A stretch of DNA of 64,000 bases. It comes from an uncultured Prevotella sp. (GTDB taxonomy: Bacteria; Bacteroidota; Bacteroidia; Bacteroidales; Bacteroidaceae). The number at the start of each line of letters is the position of its first letter. Position 1 is the stretch's first letter. Below the pieces are notes generated by a model. That model saw only the letters and a program-made list of their open reading frames with translations, was not told where the DNA came from and did no database searches. Both the position numbers and the translations under genes were made by a program. The DNA lies in the NCBI GenBank assembly GCA_905233825.1, contig CAJOFE010000004.1, forward strand, positions 62,001-126,000, written 5' to 3'. This document shows, piece after piece, positions 61,102-64,000 of the stretch.

Positions 61102-62100
61102 ATGAAAAAGATTCTGCTGATGATTGCCGTACTCCTCACCTCTGCGACTGAAGCCGCAGCCCAGAGTCGTGACCAGCAGAGGATGGTGCAGGTAGATAGT
61201 GCGCTTGCCGCCCGTTATTATAGTATTCCTTACGACACGAACTACGTGGTAAGGCCTGAGGGGAGATTGACGCTGAAGGTGAGGATGAACCAGACGGGCA
61301 ACGACTTCCATGCTAAGGGGACCGTGAACGGCATCTATTCGAAGGCTGACCTGAGCACGAGCCATAAGACTACGTTCTCCATAGCAGGCATCTACCGTGG
61401 GATAGGCGTTGGAATGGCCATCAACCCCTACAAATGGAGTGGGGTGTATAAGGACTACGAGTTCAACCTGAACTATTACAGTAATCGCCTGAGTCTCGAC
61501 TTCAGCTATCAGCGGTCAGAATCGCTGGCTGGCGACATCGTTGGCGACAGAGGGGAGCAACGGTTGGAGTCTGGCGACGTGACGATGAAGGTACTGAACT
61601 TAGCTGGCTATTACACCTTCAATCACCGTCAGTTCTCCTTTCCTGCAGCCTTTACCCAGAGTTATATCCAGCGCCGCTCAGCTGGATCGTGGCTGGCAGG
61701 CATTAGCTATCAAGGAGGTAGTATTAAGACTACCAATGACCTGATGGCAAGAAACCCGAATGCTCCTGACACCCGCATCTACGTAGGACATTTCGGTATC
61801 GGTGGCGGTTACGGCTACAACCTCGTGCTTGGTAAGAAATGGTTGCTCCATTTCTCCATGCTACCCACTATCGTTGTCTATAACCGCAATAACATGACCG
61901 TAAATGGTGAGCGCAAAAGGGCTCAACGCATGCGGTTCAACATGATCTTCAACGAGCGTGCCGCCATCGTCCGTAACTTCTCTTCCCGTTATTTTGCAGG
62001 GGCCACTCTTGTGATGAATAACTCCGTCTTCGACGACGATGTGGTGGTGGTCAACCAAAATAAGTGGCGCGCCCGCGCTTTTATAGGTATGCGATTATAA
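61102..62100 (+). CDS. DUF4421 family outer-membrane-type protein
   Basis: The protein (332 aa from ATG 61102; the ORF track begins 3 codons earlier inside the promoter) has a signal peptide (about residues 1-21, ATEAAAQ). A beta-strand-rich body follows, consistent with DUF4421: FSIAGIYRGIGVGMAINPYKW, YEFNLNYYSNRLSLDFSYQ, LNLAGYYTFNHRQFSFPAAF, ending in an aromatic/hydrophobic strand FIGMRL. Alternating residues and a terminal aromatic-like strand suggest an outer-membrane barrel. Function unknown. The patatin-BamA gene follows 30 bp downstream with no new promoter, so they are probably co-transcribed. Confidence 0.82.
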   Translation: MKKILLMIAVLLTSATEAAAQSRDQQRMVQVDSALAARYYSIPYDTNYVVRPEGRLTLKVRMNQTGNDFHAKGTVNGIYSKADLSTSHKTTFSIAGIYRGIGVGMAINPYKWSGVYKDYEFNLNYYSNRLSLDFSYQRSESLAGDIVGDRGEQRLESGDVTMKVLNLAGYYTFNHRQFSFPAAFTQSYIQRRSAGSWLAGISYQGGSIKTTNDLMARNPNAPDTRIYVGHFGIGGGYGYNLVLGKKWLLHFSMLPTIVVYNRNNMTVNGERKRAQRMRFNMIFNERAAIVRNFSSRYFAGATLVMNNSVFDDDVVVVNQNKWRARAFIGMRL

Positions 62101-62130
62101 AGTAGTCATAAAGCTAAAAGCCAAAAACTA

Positions 62131-64000
62131 ATGAAGAAAATATTTGTAATATTGGTTGCTGTACTGATGCTTGGTACGGTGAGTGCTCAAGAAGAAACTC
62201 AGAGGAAAAAGGTGGCCGTTGTATTGAGTGGCGGCGGTGCTAAGGGTATGGCGCATATTGGTGTGCTGAAAGTATTGGAAAAAGCTGGCATTCCCGTCGA
62301 TATTATAACTGGCACATCGATGGGTAGCATCATCGGTGGACTTTATGCTATTGGCTACAATGCCAATTCGCTTGACTCAATGGTTCGTGTGCAGGACTGG
62401 AGCTATGTCATTACCGACAAAGAAGACTTGCGTAACCAGAGCCTCAGCGACCGCAAGAAGCAGAATACCTATTTCTTCACAACGGGTATGACTATCGGCA
62501 AGCGCGATATGAATGCAGGAGGAATCATCAAGGGAAAGAACTTGGCCGAGCTGTTCAATCAGCTCTGTGTGGGCTTTACTGACTCGCTCGACTTCACCCG
62601 TGACCTGCCCATACCTTTCGCCTGCGTGGCTACGGACATTATTACTAATGATGAGGTGGATTTCCACAGCGGACGGTTGCCGCAGGCCATGCGAGCTTCT
62701 ATGGCCATTCCCGCAGCTTTCTCACCCGTGAGAATTGGTGAGAAGGTGCTGGTCGATGGTGGCATGAAGAATAATTATCCTGTTGATATTGCTCGCGAAA
62801 TGGGAGCTGATATCGTCATCGGCGTTACCGTACAGGGACCGCCAAAGGTGGCCGAGGACATGGGTGGTACAATGAGCATCCTCAGTCAGATTATTGATGT
62901 GAACTGTAAGAACAAGTTGGACGAGAACATCGATATGACCGATCTGCATATGGCCGTCAATACAAAAGGTTACAACGCAGCGAGCTTCTCGTTGGATGCT
63001 ATCGACACGCTTGTACGTCGCGGCGAAGAGGAGGCCATGCGCCATTGGGACCAGATTATTGCCCTGAAACCGCGCATTGGCATTGTTGATTCGTTCCGTC
63101 CTGCAATCCTCCATCCGCTACGTCCGAAGGTGATGACCGAGAAGCATCGTATCATTGACATTAGCTTTGAGAATATGACACCACAAGACGAGCGCTTCCT
63201 ACGTCAAAAGTTCCATCTGAACCGCACGGACAGTATTGATGCCAAATTGGAACAGGAACTAACAACCTCGATGCGTGTGGATTTGTTCTACCAGACGGCA
63301 GAATGTCGTTTATTGCCAGAGAAATTGCCAAAAAGTTCCACAAGGAAGATTCACGGCATTTGGGACGAGGTTGATTCTCTATGGAATTATGCCGATGGTG
63401 TGCGTGTCATCCTCACAGCCGGTGACCGCAAGTCGGTGCAACTGCATGGAGGCGCACGTTATGACACCGAGGAATATGCTGCCGTACAGTTGGGGCTTGA
63501 CATCCCGCTGAAGACTGCCGTACCTATCAATACCGATATTACAGTCCGCTTAGGTAAGCGCTTGAAGACGCGTGCTGATCTGACTATCCATCCTCGCAGC
63601 TTTACCCGTCCTACGCTCAGCTATGAGTTCCGTCGTAACGATGTGGATGTATATCTCAACGGTGATCGCGCCTACAATATTCTATATAATCAGTTTCAGG
63701 GAGAGTTCACACCCATCAACTTCGACCTGCGTCACTTTAACCTGCAATTAGACCTCCGTTGGGACTTCATGCATTACCGCAACAAGCTAGGTTCCGAGAC
63801 GTCGAAGCAAGTTACGCTCAAGAACGAACACTTCTTCAGCTACCGAGCTCGAGCTGAATACAATAGTGAGGACGATTGGAACTTTCCAACACGTGGTGCT
63901 CGCTTCAAGGCGGAATATGCCTACGTAACCAACGATTTTACGAAGCTCAATGACCGTGCGGCTGACGGCACGAAGTTGGGAAAGAAGATCGGCATGAGCG
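62131..64000 (+). CDS. Patatin-like phospholipase with BamA-type barrel, C-terminus outside the window
   Basis: The gene runs off the right edge (623 residues visible) and is missing from the ORF track. It has a signal peptide (MKKIFVILVAVLMLGTVSAQ) and an exported patatin domain (about residues 30-310): VVLSGGGAKGMAHIGVLKVLE, nucleophile in ITGTSMGSIIGG and Asp in VLVDGGMKNNYP. A POTRA-like region (about 335-400; IIDISFENMTPQDERFLRQKF) follows, and then strands of an Omp85/surface-antigen barrel (LTIHPRSFTRPTLSYEFRRND). This is the PlpD-like architecture: a lipase linked to its own outer-membrane translocation barrel. It follows the DUF4421 gene by 30 bp. Confidence 0.92.
   Translation, partial: MKKIFVILVAVLMLGTVSAQEETQRKKVAVVLSGGGAKGMAHIGVLKVLEKAGIPVDIITGTSMGSIIGGLYAIGYNANSLDSMVRVQDWSYVITDKEDLRNQSLSDRKKQNTYFFTTGMTIGKRDMNAGGIIKGKNLAELFNQLCVGFTDSLDFTRDLPIPFACVATDIITNDEVDFHSGRLPQAMRASMAIPAAFSPVRIGEKVLVDGGMKNNYPVDIAREMGADIVIGVTVQGPPKVAEDMGGTMSILSQIIDVNCKNKLDENIDMTDLHMAVNTKGYNAASFSLDAIDTLVRRGEEEAMRHWDQIIALKPRIGIVDSFRPAILHPLRPKVMTEKHRIIDISFENMTPQDERFLRQKFHLNRTDSIDAKLEQELTTSMRVDLFYQTAECRLLPEKLPKSSTRKIHGIWDEVDSLWNYADGVRVILTAGDRKSVQLHGGARYDTEEYAAVQLGLDIPLKTAVPINTDITVRLGKRLKTRADLTIHPRSFTRPTLSYEFRRNDVDVYLNGDRAYNILYNQFQGEFTPINFDLRHFNLQLDLRWDFMHYRNKLGSETSKQVTLKNEHFFSYRARAEYNSEDDWNFPTRGARFKAEYAYVTNDFTKLNDRAADGTKLGKKIGMS

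Overview
The window looks like a chromosomal segment of a gut or rumen Bacteroidales, most likely a Prevotella-type member of the Prevotellaceae. Nearly every transcription unit is preceded by the Bacteroidota -7 box TAnnTTTG. The gene set is that of a saccharolytic anaerobe: xylan and cellulose hydrolases, a xylanase-esterase fusion (GH10-CE1) of the type known from Prevotella, rubrerythrin, MenA, an archaeal-type ProS, and bS16 with a long Ala/Glu tail. No rRNA or tRNA gene was seen, and no SusC/SusD pair.

Layout. 0-7.7 kb: start of a GH51 arabinofuranosidase, tatC-tatA, TPR protein, RluA-type pseudouridine synthase, menA, proS, OmpA-like lipoprotein. 7.7-12.6 kb: carA fused in frame to only the N-terminal half of carB, then asnB. 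12.6-19.6 kb: solo STAS protein, two lipoproteins (one a C11 peptidase) with matching upstream regions, AraC-type regulator, and a membrane SpoIIE phosphatase carrying its own HATPase domain. 19.6-22.9 kb: accessory locus with a TnpB/Cas12-like RuvC nuclease. Its stop codon lies inside the first of two identical 35-nt repeats separated by a 31-nt spacer. 22.9-30.7 kb: one-strand catabolic cluster (DUF2271, GPH transporter, GH2, FMN hydroxy-acid oxidoreductase, TIM-barrel isomerase, MBL hydrolase). 30.7-38 kb: opposite-strand run with HD protein, nitroreductase, YciI-like fragment, flavin reductase-rubredoxin-rubrerythrin fusion, chimeric sensor/Tat-flavoprotein ORF, sensor without output domain, GH9. 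38-42.5 kb: haem-binding-like lipoprotein, GH10-CE1, esterase with a C-terminal beta-sandwich. 42.5-45.8 kb: second accessory island, with TIR-Sel1, macro-TIR and a small SpoT/MESH1-like hydrolase in one apparent operon. 45.8-64 kb: mainly housekeeping (GT2-rhaM, rpsP, LolA-like, recJ-recQ, C1 and M24 peptidases, patatin, trpS, dnaB, DUF4421 and a patatin-BamA protein running off the right edge).

The strongest candidate for an undescribed system is the nuclease-plus-mini-array locus at 20.6-22.7 kb. Its gene 3' end can fold into hairpins abutting the first repeat, one with a loop complementary to the repeat, as expected of a guide-RNA scaffold encoded within the gene. It looks like a TnpB/type V CRISPR intermediate without adaptation genes or a transposase. 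The second candidate is the TIR-Sel1/macro-TIR/HD-hydrolase operon, a possible nucleotide-signalling defence module. Both islands are visibly AT-richer than their surroundings, and each is directly preceded by a copy of the same roughly 250-bp intergenic repeat.

The polysaccharide genes appear coordinated. Five promoters (DUF2271 operon, GH9, haem-binding-like lipoprotein, GH10-CE1, esterase) carry a related A/T-rich palindromic element directly upstream of the -7 box. All functional assignments come from reading the sequence and family knowledge; no database search was run.
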